From Nostoc sp. NMS8 (GTDB lineage Bacteria > Cyanobacteriota > Cyanobacteriia > Cyanobacteriales > Nostocaceae): 64,000 nucleotides of DNA. The position numbers were made by a program, and so were the translations under genes. The notes beneath the pieces are model-generated. The model did not search any database. It saw nothing but the letters and a program-made list of their open reading frames with translations, and had not been told where the DNA came from. The DNA lies in assembly GCF_017115045.1 (NCBI RefSeq), contig NZ_JABXKK010000099.1:62001-126000 (forward strand). Direction: 5' to 3'. This document shows, in pieces, positions 26,633 to 36,231 of this stretch (positions are counted from its first letter, which is position 1; every line of letters begins with the position of its first letter).

Positions 26633-28342
26633 TTAAAAACTGAAAGTACTCCGCAAAATGCCAATAGTAACTGAATCACTATCTGGTGTGTTACCAGGCT
26701 GGATAAGATGAATTATTCCTGGTGTAATGCTGATATTATCTGATAATTGGAAACGATAAAATGCTTCAATTTGAGTAGTTGTTCCTGGTTGTCCACCGGC
26801 ACGTCCTAAACCTGTATTGATAAAATCAGGGACATTATTCCCTACAGGTAAGTCGCTACTGGTGATTTTAGGAGGTTGACCGACATAAATTCCCCCCAAA
26901 TTTCCTTTAGCAAATAAATCAGGGAAATTCAAAAACACCATATAATTTGTTGTCTCTACATTTCCCGATTGCCCAGGAATGTAAGATTTAGTATAACCAC
27001 CCCATGCGCCTGCGCTAATACGGGGAGAAATTTGCCAAGTTAAAGTTGCACCCACGGCGTTGGTTTGCAGGGGTGCTGATTTTCCAGTCGTAGTATTAAC
27101 CGCAGTTAAGCATTCATCACCAACAAAGGTTAGCAAACAACCATCTGAAGCGTAATTATTAACGTAGTACAAACTTAAATCTAGAGTATCGGTTGGTGTC
27201 AGCAGCAATTGCACGCCTGTAGTAGTGGTTCCATCAAATAAACCGCTATCTTTACCGGGATTTCCTGGTTTATAACTAGTATAAATTGCCTGCAAACTAG
27301 CGCGTTTAGCAAATTGCCAATCAATAGCTATACCGCCGTGACCGTATCCCATATTTAAAATTGGGTTTCTTTGGGCAAAGTAAGACAACGGCCCAGTTGC
27401 AGCACTTTCTACCCGATTGGGGCCTCGGAAAGCAGCTGGCATACTTACACCTTCTGTTCCTACCATTACTGCTAATGTATCTGTTATCAGCCAATGAAAA
27501 TTGAGGTCACTTACAATTAAGTTACTTGTAGGAAATTCGTAGCCAAGTAAAACATCATTCCGAGAAACACTATTGGTAAATCTAGGTGTAGTTTTCCCTT
27601 TACCATCTAGAAGACCTGTAAATAAGTAGCTAGTGGGAGTGATTTGACTAGTTAAATATAGCTGTGCCAGGGACATAACATTAATGTTTGTACCTGCATC
27701 ATTTGTATCTTTTTGTCCATCTCTAGGATTAACATCACCACGATTGCTAGTCCGTCCTTGAATGCCAACTATCAGTAGTCCACTGAGTTTGGTTGTTGTT
27801 GAAAATTGGTTGGCTGCAATTTCGGTGGTTTTGGCTTCTAAACTATCGACACGACCCCGCAAAGTTGCTAATTCAGGGGTAAATTCTGACTGCAATTTTT
27901 GTAATGTTGCTAAATCTTCGTGCGTGACTAAATCGTTGGTGGCTGTAGTGATTAATTCGTTGACTCTATCTAAACAAGCATTTACACCAGCAGCAAATTC
28001 ATAGCGGGTTAAGGCGCGATTACCGCGATAGCTGCTATCTGGATAGCCTGCTATACAACCATAGCGTTCTACCAAAGACTGTAGTGCTTGGAATGCCCAA
28101 TCGTTGGGTTGTACGTCTTTGAGTTGAGATACCGATGTAACTTGCGCCATCGGTTCATCTGAAGAGAGGGAGGGAGACGAGGGAATAATATTATCACTCT
28201 TAACTCCTGACTCCTGAGTAGTTTCTGTATTTACGTACTCTTGTGCTAGTACTTTTTGTACAACTCCATTTACTCCTGCAATAAGTAACCATGCAAGCAT
28301 CCATGTTTTACAATGATTGCGGCTAATAAATCTACCTTTCAA
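26633..28342 (-). CDS. SLH-domain OprB-family porin
   Basis: 569 residues. The start shown is a TTG giving a basic n-region; a downstream ATG at 28300 (MLAWLLIAG) would leave a shorter signal peptide ending near VLAQ. Residues about 70-120 are an SLH domain (DVQPNDWAFQALQSLVERYG, ALTRYEFAAGVNACLDRV), which binds peptidoglycan-linked polymer. A short coiled coil (LRGRVDSLEAKTTEIAANQF) leads into a C-terminal OprB-type barrel ending in Phe (ILRSTFSF). In cyanobacteria these are the main outer-membrane porins; several are linked to inorganic-ion or iron uptake. Substrate not assignable here. Confidence 0.9.
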   Translation of the reverse strand: MKGRFISRNHCKTWMLAWLLIAGVNGVVQKVLAQEYVNTETTQESGVKSDNIIPSSPSLSSDEPMAQVTSVSQLKDVQPNDWAFQALQSLVERYGCIAGYPDSSYRGNRALTRYEFAAGVNACLDRVNELITTATNDLVTHEDLATLQKLQSEFTPELATLRGRVDSLEAKTTEIAANQFSTTTKLSGLLIVGIQGRTSNRGDVNPRDGQKDTNDAGTNINVMSLAQLYLTSQITPTSYLFTGLLDGKGKTTPRFTNSVSRNDVLLGYEFPTSNLIVSDLNFHWLITDTLAVMVGTEGVSMPAAFRGPNRVESAATGPLSYFAQRNPILNMGYGHGGIAIDWQFAKRASLQAIYTSYKPGNPGKDSGLFDGTTTTGVQLLLTPTDTLDLSLYYVNNYASDGCLLTFVGDECLTAVNTTTGKSAPLQTNAVGATLTWQISPRISAGAWGGYTKSYIPGQSGNVETTNYMVFLNFPDLFAKGNLGGIYVGQPPKITSSDLPVGNNVPDFINTGLGRAGGQPGTTTQIEAFYRFQLSDNISITPGIIHLIQPGNTPDSDSVTIGILRSTFSF

Positions 28343-28479
28343 TTTTTTACACTCTGCTCACATACTTAAGTGAAGAGTGTATCCGCGATTATCTAATGTT
28401 CACATGGGGACATTTACGGATTTTGTCCCAAATGAGACTTAATGCTTCTAGGCAACTTCTGCAAGGACGAGTATAACAG

Positions 28480-28632
28480 GGTATTGGGGATTGGGTACTG
28501 GGGGCTGGGGACTGGGTACTGGGTATCTGGGGACTGAGGATTAGGAAAGAGTTTTCTCAATCCCTAATACCCAATCCCCAATCCCCAATACTCAATCCCT
28601 AATCCCTAATCCCTAATCCCTAATCCCCAATT
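28480..28632. repeat. G/T-rich and C/A-rich heptamer STRRs
   Basis: GGGTACTGGG/GGGGACT-type units at about 28480-28540 face AATCCCT/AATCCCC units at 28560-28632. The last heptamers end directly at the start codon of the following gene. Confidence 0.7.
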
Positions 28633-28633
28633 T

Positions 28634-30982
28634 ATGGCAAATCGCTCACGCAAGCTGACGCCAAAAGCCTCGAAACTAAATAAACCTCGTGCTGATGCAA
28701 TGAAACGTGTCGCTAAAAATCTCCAGAAAAAGCTAAAACGGGGAAGTTGGTTGTCGTCAATACTAGCGATCGCAATTCTGTTCAGTAGTGCTAGTCTAAT
28801 AATGGCTTTTGCCTGGATTAGCGTTCTCTTTATATTCAATCCAGATCGGGTAAGCTGGCTAAATAAAATTTTACCTGCATGGGCACAAATCCCCCTTGGG
28901 AAGCACGAACGTCCCCAAACTCTCAAACAAATTCAACTCGATTTGAGTAAAAAAAACCAAATATTTGGGGAACCTCTGCCTTTAAATCAAAATACGGAAA
29001 CCTCATTTTTACTGCCAGTTTTTCAACAGCGTGCTAATTGTCAATTTGATTGCAAAGAACTTGTCGAACTCAGGGTTTACGAGCTATCAGTTGAGTTAGA
29101 GTTTACATCTCAGTCAGAAAATTACTACTATTTAGCGACTCAATTACCTGTAACGGGGCCAGAGGAATTTTTTGTAACTTCTCCCTGGCTTGATGAGACA
29201 TCAGAATCCCAAGATATCAGCATTCCCTTACCTTTAACTCAAGTGCAACGCTTTGAAGGTGGGACACCATCACCAGGAGTTTGGTTTAATTTACGGGGTC
29301 AACGCCAACAAGAAACTGGTGCCTTCGCCTACGGTCAAATCGTATACTACAATCCAGAACGCACGAATTTACTACAAATGCTGTCTTGGAGTAGTCCGAA
29401 TGGACAATTGCCCAAATGGCAGCAGGTAACTGGTGATAGTACCAAAGAATTAGTTGTCGATCAAACAGTAGGTTTAGAACCGCACTTACAGGTTTACCAA
29501 GTCAAGTCTCTGAAGTTATTCCTTAAACCAATTCAATTGGAGGCAATTACCCTCAAATCACCAGCCCTTAAGGATTATGGATACCAAAATGCCCTGTCAA
29601 TTGCCCGTAGTGGACTGTGGACACCAGCTTTTGAATGGTTAAAATTCATCAAGAAACAGCGTAAAGGAATTTTGCCAGAGGCGGCGCAAGCGCAAATGGA
29701 TTTGATTCGCTTGCATTCCCAATTTACTCAAACCCAAGCCCAGAAAATTTGGGCAAGTCCTAGTCAAGGGGTGTTGGCAGATTTGATTGATGGTCGCTGG
29801 GGAAAAGCTTTACAGGTGTTTGAAGCCTCGCCACATAATTCCCAAGAAATAGCGACTCTACTTAAAGCTGATAAAAAACGATTGTGGAATCGGATAGCGG
29901 CAGCGTTGCGGGTGAACCCAAATAGACAAGAGGTACAAGCTTGGTTTGCTTTGATTTTAGCGGTTCAACAGGGAGAAGGACAGGCTAATTCTTGGTTAAA
30001 GGCGCAACCAAAAGTTACCAAAGAAAATCTTGATTATATTCAAGGTCTGTTAGCAAGACTTAATGGTGAGATTACAAAGTCGCAAATATCTAGTCAGATT
30101 GTTGGTACGGTGCAGCCAATCGCTCAAGTTACTAGCAGTGAGTGGCTGCAAGCAAATTCTACCGCAGACCTGAAACTCACGGATAATCAAGTTTGGTATC
30201 AAGTGGAAGTGAGTGCATTTAATGACGGTAAACGCTGGCTAAATTCCCCTTTTGAGAATTTGAACCCACCTAAAACTGACGCCGCCAAATTTTTTTGGAA
30301 AACTTTGGGAATCACTTCTGACCCTGAAATCCAGATTGTGGTCTGGTTGCCTAATGGAGAACAAAAAATTAGTATAGCCGCTATCAAGGCGGTGCAACTA
30401 CGGGGTAAAGTTTTGCGCCTATTAGCTGCTGGCCCAAAAATCCCAGAGAATCAAAATGATGTTCTTCAACCTAAACCTTTAGCCTTGACCAATGCAGCAC
30501 TGGAATGGGTGCAACCATCTCCCATTACTCTACGAGAACTGTATCAACAAAATCCCCAAGGGGTGAAGGTAATATTATCAAGTGTGTGGCAATCTTTGCA
30601 GAAATCTGGTGAAATTCTGGCTGGTGCTATTCCTACCTTTGAGGAGATGCAGGAAAAATTGGGTGATTGGCCGGTTCAAGTAATTGATTTAACAAATAAC
30701 GCTCAACCAGAAATAATACTGACTATCTCACCAGAAGCAATAGCATCTTTGAATCAGTCTAAAGCGGGAACTTCGGCGGAAAACACAGAGCAACGCCGTG
30801 ACCGAACTATAATTTTTTCTGATAGCAATGAAGTTATTTACACTGATTTTACAGGAAATGACTTACAAAGACTCTCTGCGATCGCCAAGCTTTCGGGCGT
30901 GCAATCTCTAGCTTTACTGGTAGAAAATGCTCATAACTACAGTTTAAAGCGCTGGTCAAAGAAAAATCAGCGCTTTGAATAA
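28634..30982 (+). CDS. Large membrane-anchored protein, function unknown
   Basis: 782 residues. A basic N-terminus (about 40 residues rich in Lys and Arg) precedes one transmembrane helix (about 41-68, ILAIAILFSSASLIMAFAWI). The remaining ~700 residues are probably exposed outside the cytoplasm. Features include LRVYELSVELEFTSQSENYYY and a helical middle region that may contain TPR-like repeats (NALSIARSGLWTPAFEWLKFI). I do not recognise an enzyme motif. It looks like a cyanobacterial conserved envelope protein. The STRR array runs right up to its start, leaving no ordinary Shine-Dalgarno. Confidence 0.82.
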   Translation: MANRSRKLTPKASKLNKPRADAMKRVAKNLQKKLKRGSWLSSILAIAILFSSASLIMAFAWISVLFIFNPDRVSWLNKILPAWAQIPLGKHERPQTLKQIQLDLSKKNQIFGEPLPLNQNTETSFLLPVFQQRANCQFDCKELVELRVYELSVELEFTSQSENYYYLATQLPVTGPEEFFVTSPWLDETSESQDISIPLPLTQVQRFEGGTPSPGVWFNLRGQRQQETGAFAYGQIVYYNPERTNLLQMLSWSSPNGQLPKWQQVTGDSTKELVVDQTVGLEPHLQVYQVKSLKLFLKPIQLEAITLKSPALKDYGYQNALSIARSGLWTPAFEWLKFIKKQRKGILPEAAQAQMDLIRLHSQFTQTQAQKIWASPSQGVLADLIDGRWGKALQVFEASPHNSQEIATLLKADKKRLWNRIAAALRVNPNRQEVQAWFALILAVQQGEGQANSWLKAQPKVTKENLDYIQGLLARLNGEITKSQISSQIVGTVQPIAQVTSSEWLQANSTADLKLTDNQVWYQVEVSAFNDGKRWLNSPFENLNPPKTDAAKFFWKTLGITSDPEIQIVVWLPNGEQKISIAAIKAVQLRGKVLRLLAAGPKIPENQNDVLQPKPLALTNAALEWVQPSPITLRELYQQNPQGVKVILSSVWQSLQKSGEILAGAIPTFEEMQEKLGDWPVQVIDLTNNAQPEIILTISPEAIASLNQSKAGTSAENTEQRRDRTIIFSDSNEVIYTDFTGNDLQRLSAIAKLSGVQSLALLVENAHNYSLKRWSKKNQRFE

Positions 30983-31042
30983 CACGCCCTCCATTCAAAT
31001 TTAGACTAAAGATGGACAAGGCGATCACTCTACAAAATAGAC

Positions 31043-31234
31043 TTATTCTTTTGGGTTAGTTTCGGCTAGACGTTGGTGTTTTAGGTTTTCTAACTGCTGC
31101 AACAGAGAATCTACCTCTGCTTGTAAATGCAGCAATTTAGCTTGCTGGTCGTCTTGGTAGTAAGACTTAGTTAACTTACTGACCCAGTTAGCCTGGGACT
31201 GGCAATCGGAAACACTAGATAAATAAGTAGGCAT
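31043..31234 (-). CDS. Small coiled-coil protein
   Basis: 63 residues, ATG start. The C-terminal half (AKLLHLQAEVDSLLQQLENL) is a clear heptad coiled coil; the N-terminal half is polar. It lies convergent to the 782-residue gene. No domain is recognised; the strong heptad pattern and start codon argue for a real gene. Confidence 0.6.
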   Translation of the reverse strand: MPTYLSSVSDCQSQANWVSKLTKSYYQDDQQAKLLHLQAEVDSLLQQLENLKHQRLAETNPKE

Positions 31235-32003
31235 CGTTAATTAAATCCACAATTTAACTCACACCATTAGAAATATTATAATAATGCTCTTTTAAGCTTT
31301 ATTAAATTATTGTATATTTTCAATCAATTACTCTAATGGATTTTAGGTTCAATCATAAGAGACGGTGATTAGAATGGCTGAGTTCCAAATAAAACATCGG
31401 CTGAAGCGTGTGAAGCTTCCGTCCACTCAACGTTACTTAGAACTATTTAATTTGGTGGACTGTCAATTATGGCTGTACTAATTATTATGACCGTTTTTAG
31501 GGAATTTACGCAAGAAATTATATGTAGACTACATCAAGAATTACGCCAAATTATGAAAAAACGTACTTATTGACGTGTCTCAACTTCAGCTAAAACTCCT
31601 TTAAAACCTCGTTTCCAGTATATAGAGTAGGAACTAGACAATCTCTAAAACTTGAACAGAGACATCTATGTATATTTCCGCAGTGAAAAATAAGAGTTTC
31701 AGAGAGTTCTTGCGTAAATCTGAATACGTTTGCGATCGTTTCTCACCCCGTCAGCATTCTCAAGCTAAATTTGTTGAACTGAAGGTTGCTATGGCAGTTA
31801 TGATAAACTGACATTCTAAATAAAAAATAAAAATACCAAATTTAACGCCTGCACCACAAAAAATAATATTCTTAATTGAATTAAGGGACTCATAACTGGG
31901 AACTGGCAAGGAAAAATTCACTTTTTTCCTCTTAGCCATTCTGCACTTCCCGATCTCGCCTTCTCTAAATATCCAATCCTTACATTAATAAATTTTAAAT
32001 CCC
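31235..32003. other. 770-bp gap with possible small ORFs
   Basis: AT-rich region between the coiled-coil gene and the second threonine synthase. It contains two short plus-strand frames (31469-31573 and 31668-31811) and no recognisable domain, repeat family or RNA gene. Confidence 0.5.
31668..31811 (+). CDS. Possible 47-residue ORF
   Basis: ATG at 31668 to TGA at 31811, encoding a basic peptide beginning MYISAVKNKSFREFLRKSEY. No clear Shine-Dalgarno precedes it and no family is recognised. It could be a remnant of a larger gene. Confidence 0.22.
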   Translation: MYISAVKNKSFREFLRKSEYVCDRFSPRQHSQAKFVELKVAMAVMIN

Positions 32004-33095
32004 GTGACTTTGAGCCTGTCTGTTGCTACATCTTATCGCCAACCCTGGCCTGGACTGATAGAAGCCTATCGCGAATACTTGCCTGTCAGCGAAAACACAC
32101 CGATTGTGACTCTGTTGGAGGGTAACACGCCTCTCATCCCAGCGCCAGCGATCGCAGAACGTATTGGCAGACAAGTACGGGTTTTTGTCAAATATGACGG
32201 TCTCAATCCCACCGGCAGTTTTAAAGACCGGGGAATGACTATGGCAATTTCCAAGGCCAAGGAAGCAGGGGCAAAAGCAGTAATTTGTGCCAGCACGGGA
32301 AACACATCAGCCGCCGCCGCCGCTTATGCTAGACGTGGGGGAATGAATGCCTTTGTACTGATTCCCGACGGTTATGTGGCGCTGGGCAAGTTGGCACAAG
32401 CGTTGCTATATGGGGCAGAAGTATTGGCAATTAAAGGTAATTTTGACCAAGCGCTAGAAATTGTCCGCGAGATGGCCGAAAGCTATCCAATTACTTTGGT
32501 GAATTCGGTCAATCCCTACCGCCTAGAAGGACAGAAAACAGCAGCCTTTGAAATTGTTGATGCCTTGGGTGATGCACCAGACTGGCTATGTATCCCCGTA
32601 GGCAATGCGGGAAATATCACAGCATACTGGATGGGATTTTGTCAATATCATCAAGCCAGAAAATGCGATCGCTTACCCCGAATGATGGGATTCCAAGCCG
32701 CAGGTGCAGCCCCCTTAGTACACGGTAAGCCAGTGGCGCATCCCGAAACTCTAGCGACAGCAATTCGCATTGGCAACCCTGCTAGTTGGGAGTTAGCGAT
32801 CGCAGCCCAAACCGCCAGTCAGGGAAATTTCCACGCCGTTACCGATGCCGAAATTCTCGATGCTTATCGACTTTTGGCAGCATCAGAAGGTATCTTCTGC
32901 GAACCTGCTAGCGCCGCTTCTGTCGCTGGGTTGTTGCAGGTGAAAGACCAAATTCCCACAGGGGCAACAGTAGTTTGTGTCCTCACAGGCAATGGTCTAA
33001 AAGACCCGGATACGGCCATTAAACACAATCACAGTCAATTTCAACAGGGTATTGCAGCAGAATTGGGTGCAGTAGCCAAGGCAATGGGATTTTAG
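32004..33095 (+). CDS. thrC: Threonine synthase
   Basis: Converts O-phosphohomoserine to threonine; PLP-dependent. 363 residues, the usual length for the short bacterial ThrC. The PLP lysine is in NPTGSFKDRGMTMA, the phosphate-binding loop is ASTGNTSAAAAAYA, and the C-terminal TGNGLKDPD motif is present. It carries no zinc ribbon, unlike the paralog at 23460. This copy looks like the housekeeping enzyme. It appears monocistronic. Confidence 0.93.
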   Translation: MTLSLSVATSYRQPWPGLIEAYREYLPVSENTPIVTLLEGNTPLIPAPAIAERIGRQVRVFVKYDGLNPTGSFKDRGMTMAISKAKEAGAKAVICASTGNTSAAAAAYARRGGMNAFVLIPDGYVALGKLAQALLYGAEVLAIKGNFDQALEIVREMAESYPITLVNSVNPYRLEGQKTAAFEIVDALGDAPDWLCIPVGNAGNITAYWMGFCQYHQARKCDRLPRMMGFQAAGAAPLVHGKPVAHPETLATAIRIGNPASWELAIAAQTASQGNFHAVTDAEILDAYRLLAASEGIFCEPASAASVAGLLQVKDQIPTGATVVCVLTGNGLKDPDTAIKHNHSQFQQGIAAELGAVAKAMGF

Positions 33096-33150
33096 GAATG
33101 GGGATTGAAAAGAGGCAGAGGGCCGGGGGGCGGAAGGGAAAATTCTCCCT

Positions 33151-33171
33151 TGCTCCCTGCTCCCTGCTCCC
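33151..33171. repeat. Heptamer STRR (GCTCCCT)
   Basis: Three tandem copies of the TGCTCCC unit, the same heptamer found in the beta-barrel gene at 17508 and near 59640. Confidence 0.7.
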
Positions 33172-33189
33172 TTGCTTCCTCCCCACTCC

Positions 33190-33654
33190 CTACTTCCCCT
33201 GCTCCGCCGCCACTGCTCGTTCGCGTGTCAAGCTATCAATGGCATCGCCCAAGGCAGTAGTTAGGCTATTGCGGCTTTGGGCGTGGTTATCTTGCTCAGT
33301 TTTCAAAGCTTGCAAAAGGCGATCGCGTTCTTTAATTACAGCGATGAGTTTAGCTTGCAAGTCCTCGACAGATTTTAGCTGCTCTATTTCTTGTTCGATA
33401 GCTTTGACTGTTGTCCCAGCTTCGAGTATCCCTGTTTCAAGACCTTGGAGTTTGTGCAAATCTGCTTTGAGAGATGCGATCGCCTGTTGGGAGAGTTGGG
33501 CATCTGTGCGGCGTTGTTCTGCTTCTGTGTTGTAAAGCTGACGCCATTTTTGGGCACTTTCCCAAGCAGCATCGCGCTCGTGTTGCAGGAATGCCATCTG
33601 TTCTTTGATTGTCTGGATTTCTGTCAACCACTGCTGGGTTAAATCTTGATTCAT
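33190..33654 (-). CDS. Coiled-coil protein of unknown function
   Basis: 154 residues almost entirely of heptad coiled coil (EQMAFLQHERDAAWESAQKW, QAKLIAVIKERDRLLQALKT). No membrane or signal segment. Probably a cytosolic structural or scaffolding protein. The plus-strand frame opposite it is an antisense shadow. It lies 88 bp downstream of the cysteine desulfurase gene on the same strand and may be cotranscribed. Confidence 0.78.
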   Translation of the reverse strand: MNQDLTQQWLTEIQTIKEQMAFLQHERDAAWESAQKWRQLYNTEAEQRRTDAQLSQQAIASLKADLHKLQGLETGILEAGTTVKAIEQEIEQLKSVEDLQAKLIAVIKERDRLLQALKTEQDNHAQSRNSLTTALGDAIDSLTRERAVAAEQGK

Positions 33655-33742
33655 AAATTAATAGTCATCGGTGGAGAGTCAACAGTTATTATTCTGCTAT
33701 CCCAGATTGCTTTATGTCTCTATATCTGATGAGCTTTCATGC

Positions 33743-34924
33743 TTAACGTTTATTTTGTAAACTTTCAATGGTAGCGATCGCATGTTTCGCCACAATATCA
33801 ATCTCCTCTTCTGTATTAAACCTGCCAATGCCAAACCGCACTGAGGCATAAGCTAGCTGTTGGGGATGTCCCAGCGCTGTGAGAACATGGGAAGGTGCAG
33901 TATTTGCCGACGAGCAAGCAGAACCAGAAGATATAGCCATTACTGGCTGTAATCCTAGTAAAAGTGCGGCTCCATCTACTCCCTCAACACTGATATTCAA
34001 GTTTCCCGCCAATCGTTCCTGAGGGTGTCCGTTGAGATGAATTCCCTCAACTTGCGAAAGCTGTTCCCACAATCTTTGTCTTAACTGGGTGAGGCGTTGG
34101 TTTTCTGTTGCTTGTTCAGCCAAAGCGATTTCTACAGCTTTCCCCAAGCCGACAATTTGCGGTGTATACAATGTACCAGAACGCATCCCCCGCTCATGTC
34201 CACCGCCGTGCTGCTGGGGAGCTAGTTGTACTCTGGGGTCGCGTCTACGGACGTACAGCGCTCCAATGCCTTTGGGCCCATATACTTTATGGGCTGTGAG
34301 TGACATCAAGTCAATTTTCATCGCTTGTACATCCAAAGGAATTTTACCAATAGCTTGGGCTGCGTCGGTGTGGAAAATGATATTGCGATCGCCTCCAGCA
34401 GCGCCTAGCCCATCGCGGCATATTTCTCCAATTTCTACCAAAGGCTGTAACACGCCAATTTCATTATTTGCAGCCATCACCGATACCAAAATCGTTTCAG
34501 GACGTAAAGCTTTTTTTAACTCAATTAAATCAATCAATCCATCTTTTTTAACAGGGAGAATAGTAATTTCAAAACCGAGACTTTTTAAATAATTACAAGG
34601 ATCAATAACTGCACTATGTTCAGTGGCAACAGTGATAATATGCTGACCTTTTTTAAAATAAGTTTCGGCAACACCTTTAATAGCTAAATTATTTGCTTCT
34701 GTTGCACCACTGGTAAAAACAATTTCTTCTGGAGTAGCGTTGATTGCTGCCGCTAAAATTTCTCGCGTTTGCTTAACAGCGGCTTCTGCTTCCCAACCAT
34801 AAACATGACTAATGCTTGCTGGGTTGCCAAATTTTTCTGTGAAGTAGGGGAGCATTGCTGCGAGTACCCGTTCATCTATAGGTGTAGTAGCGTGACCATC
34901 AAGGTAGATAGGACGAAGAGACAT
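33743..34924 (-). CDS. Cysteine desulfurase (IscS/NifS-type)
   Basis: A PLP enzyme that takes sulfur from cysteine as an enzyme-bound persulfide for Fe-S clusters and thiolated cofactors. 393 residues. The PLP lysine is in LTAHKVYGPKG, the PLP-contacting HTDAAQ is present and the persulfide Cys is in SSGSACSSA, the class I spacing. Only 5 bp separate it from the upstream nuclease-like gene, so they are surely one transcript. No nif, isc or dnd partners are visible, so nifS and iscS cannot be told apart here. Confidence 0.94.
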   Translation of the reverse strand: MSLRPIYLDGHATTPIDERVLAAMLPYFTEKFGNPASISHVYGWEAEAAVKQTREILAAAINATPEEIVFTSGATEANNLAIKGVAETYFKKGQHIITVATEHSAVIDPCNYLKSLGFEITILPVKKDGLIDLIELKKALRPETILVSVMAANNEIGVLQPLVEIGEICRDGLGAAGGDRNIIFHTDAAQAIGKIPLDVQAMKIDLMSLTAHKVYGPKGIGALYVRRRDPRVQLAPQQHGGGHERGMRSGTLYTPQIVGLGKAVEIALAEQATENQRLTQLRQRLWEQLSQVEGIHLNGHPQERLAGNLNISVEGVDGAALLLGLQPVMAISSGSACSSANTAPSHVLTALGHPQQLAYASVRFGIGRFNTEEEIDIVAKHAIATIESLQNKR

Positions 34925-34929
34925 AATTA

Positions 34930-35556
34930 TTAACTCAAACTTTGACTTAGTTTTCTTAAAATTCTGAGAACTTGATATAATTCATTTTCTCGCTTAGATA
35001 AAGTGAATTTATCAGACAAAGCATACTTCGGTTTATCTTGATTTATGAGCTTGATAAATTGAAAATCTTCTCCATTAGTTACACATCCAAACACAGGTTT
35101 ATCTGGATTATGATTGCCTAACATATAAGCCAGTGCTTGGGGTATGGCTGCTAAAATAGAAAAGCTCGCTCTTTTCGATTCAATTACTAACAGCCACAAT
35201 TTTTCTTTAATAACCAGAACATCAATGCGCCCTCTAATAATTTCTTCTTCATCCTCTAAGGTAATTTCTAGAGATTCTTCAGTAGTCAGAAAAAATGGTT
35301 CCCGATAAAATCCTGCCAAGTCTAATAAAGGAGATAAGACAACCATTTTGACTGCATTTTCTAAGATTGGTGGATGTTTAACCAATCTCATAAAATTAGT
35401 TTTCACTCTGTCTAGATATTGTTTTTCTATATCTGTGATTTCTGGCAGAGTGTCAAACCACTCTGGAAAAAAATCTTCACCTTCAGTTTGTTGTAGACCA
35501 AATCTTGCTTCTAAATAAGTAAGACTGACGTTATGAGCTTGGATGACTTCAACCAT
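34930..35556 (-). CDS. PD-(D/E)XK nuclease-like protein
   Basis: 208 residues. A PD-(D/E)XK core is readable: Asp in RGRIDVLVI, then IESKRA (Glu-x-Lys) after LWLLV. Relatives in cyanobacteria are often labelled restriction endonuclease subunit R-like, but this protein has no helicase part and no methylase neighbour. It is the first gene of a pair with the cysteine desulfurase. Nuclease activity is plausible from the motif, but the target is unknown. Confidence 0.75.
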   Translation of the reverse strand: MVEVIQAHNVSLTYLEARFGLQQTEGEDFFPEWFDTLPEITDIEKQYLDRVKTNFMRLVKHPPILENAVKMVVLSPLLDLAGFYREPFFLTTEESLEITLEDEEEIIRGRIDVLVIKEKLWLLVIESKRASFSILAAIPQALAYMLGNHNPDKPVFGCVTNGEDFQFIKLINQDKPKYALSDKFTLSKRENELYQVLRILRKLSQSLS

Positions 35557-35665
35557 AATTATTTCAAGTTGCGAAAAGTCTAGTTTCTTTCTTGAATCAT
35601 CATATCGGCAGTTTCTAGAGCAATTTTATATAGGATTGCTGTCACTATACTTATATCCAATTGCG

Positions 35666-36145
35666 TTACGTAGCTGCTAATTCCCGTAATTTAGTTAAAA
35701 CTGCCTGAGCATGACTTTTGGTTTTTACATTAGGCCAAGCATAGACAATAATTTTATCAGGTGAAATGAAAAAAGTTGAACGAGCAACACCCATATATTC
35801 TTTGCCCATAAATTTTTTCAAGCGCCAAGCGCCGTATGCTTCTATCAGAAGATGTTCTGGGTCACTCAAGAGGCTAATTGACAAGTTATGTTTGCTGATA
35901 AATTTACAATGGGACTTACCCGAATCTGGACTTACGCCTAAGATTTTCGCTCCTAATGCGCTGAAGTCTTGATACAAATCGGTGAAATCTTTTGCTTCGG
36001 TGGTACAGCCAGGGGTGTCATCTTTGGGGTAAAAATAGAGAACAATCCACTTACTGCTGAGATCGTCGAGAGTGACCGAATTGCCATTTTGATCGGGAGT
36101 AGAGAAATCTGGTGCTGGTTGTCCGACTTGGGGAATGTTACTCAT
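35666..36145 (-). CDS. bcp: Peroxiredoxin Q / bacterioferritin comigratory protein
   Basis: A thioredoxin-dependent thiol peroxidase, 159 residues. The peroxidatic Cys lies in DDTPGCTTEAKDF and the resolving Cys five residues or so into the next helix region (SGKSHCKF). The fold is the short PrxQ type. It removes hydroperoxides in the cytosol. It stands alone, transcribed opposite the SH3 gene. Confidence 0.93.
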   Translation of the reverse strand: MSNIPQVGQPAPDFSTPDQNGNSVTLDDLSSKWIVLYFYPKDDTPGCTTEAKDFTDLYQDFSALGAKILGVSPDSGKSHCKFISKHNLSISLLSDPEHLLIEAYGAWRLKKFMGKEYMGVARSTFFISPDKIIVYAWPNVKTKSHAQAVLTKLRELAAT

Positions 36146-36231
36146 GATGGGGATGTGAGAGATTGTGTAAGCGTAGTCGGTCGTATCTTAGATACTGATG
36201 TCATAAAATTGAAGAAAATATAACAAAAAAA

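Noticed and set aside
31469..31573. A 34-codon ORF ending RQIMKKRTY
   Set aside because: No Shine-Dalgarno, no family resemblance and a common length by chance in AT-rich DNA.
33098..33535. A 145-codon plus-strand ORF overlapping the coiled-coil gene
   Set aside because: Antisense to a clear coiled-coil gene and begins in an STRR; Cys/Ser-rich product typical of a shadow frame.
33743..35556. A Dnd phosphorothioation operon
   Set aside because: Only a generic cysteine desulfurase and a PD-(D/E)XK-like protein are present; dndB, dndC, dndD and dndE are absent.
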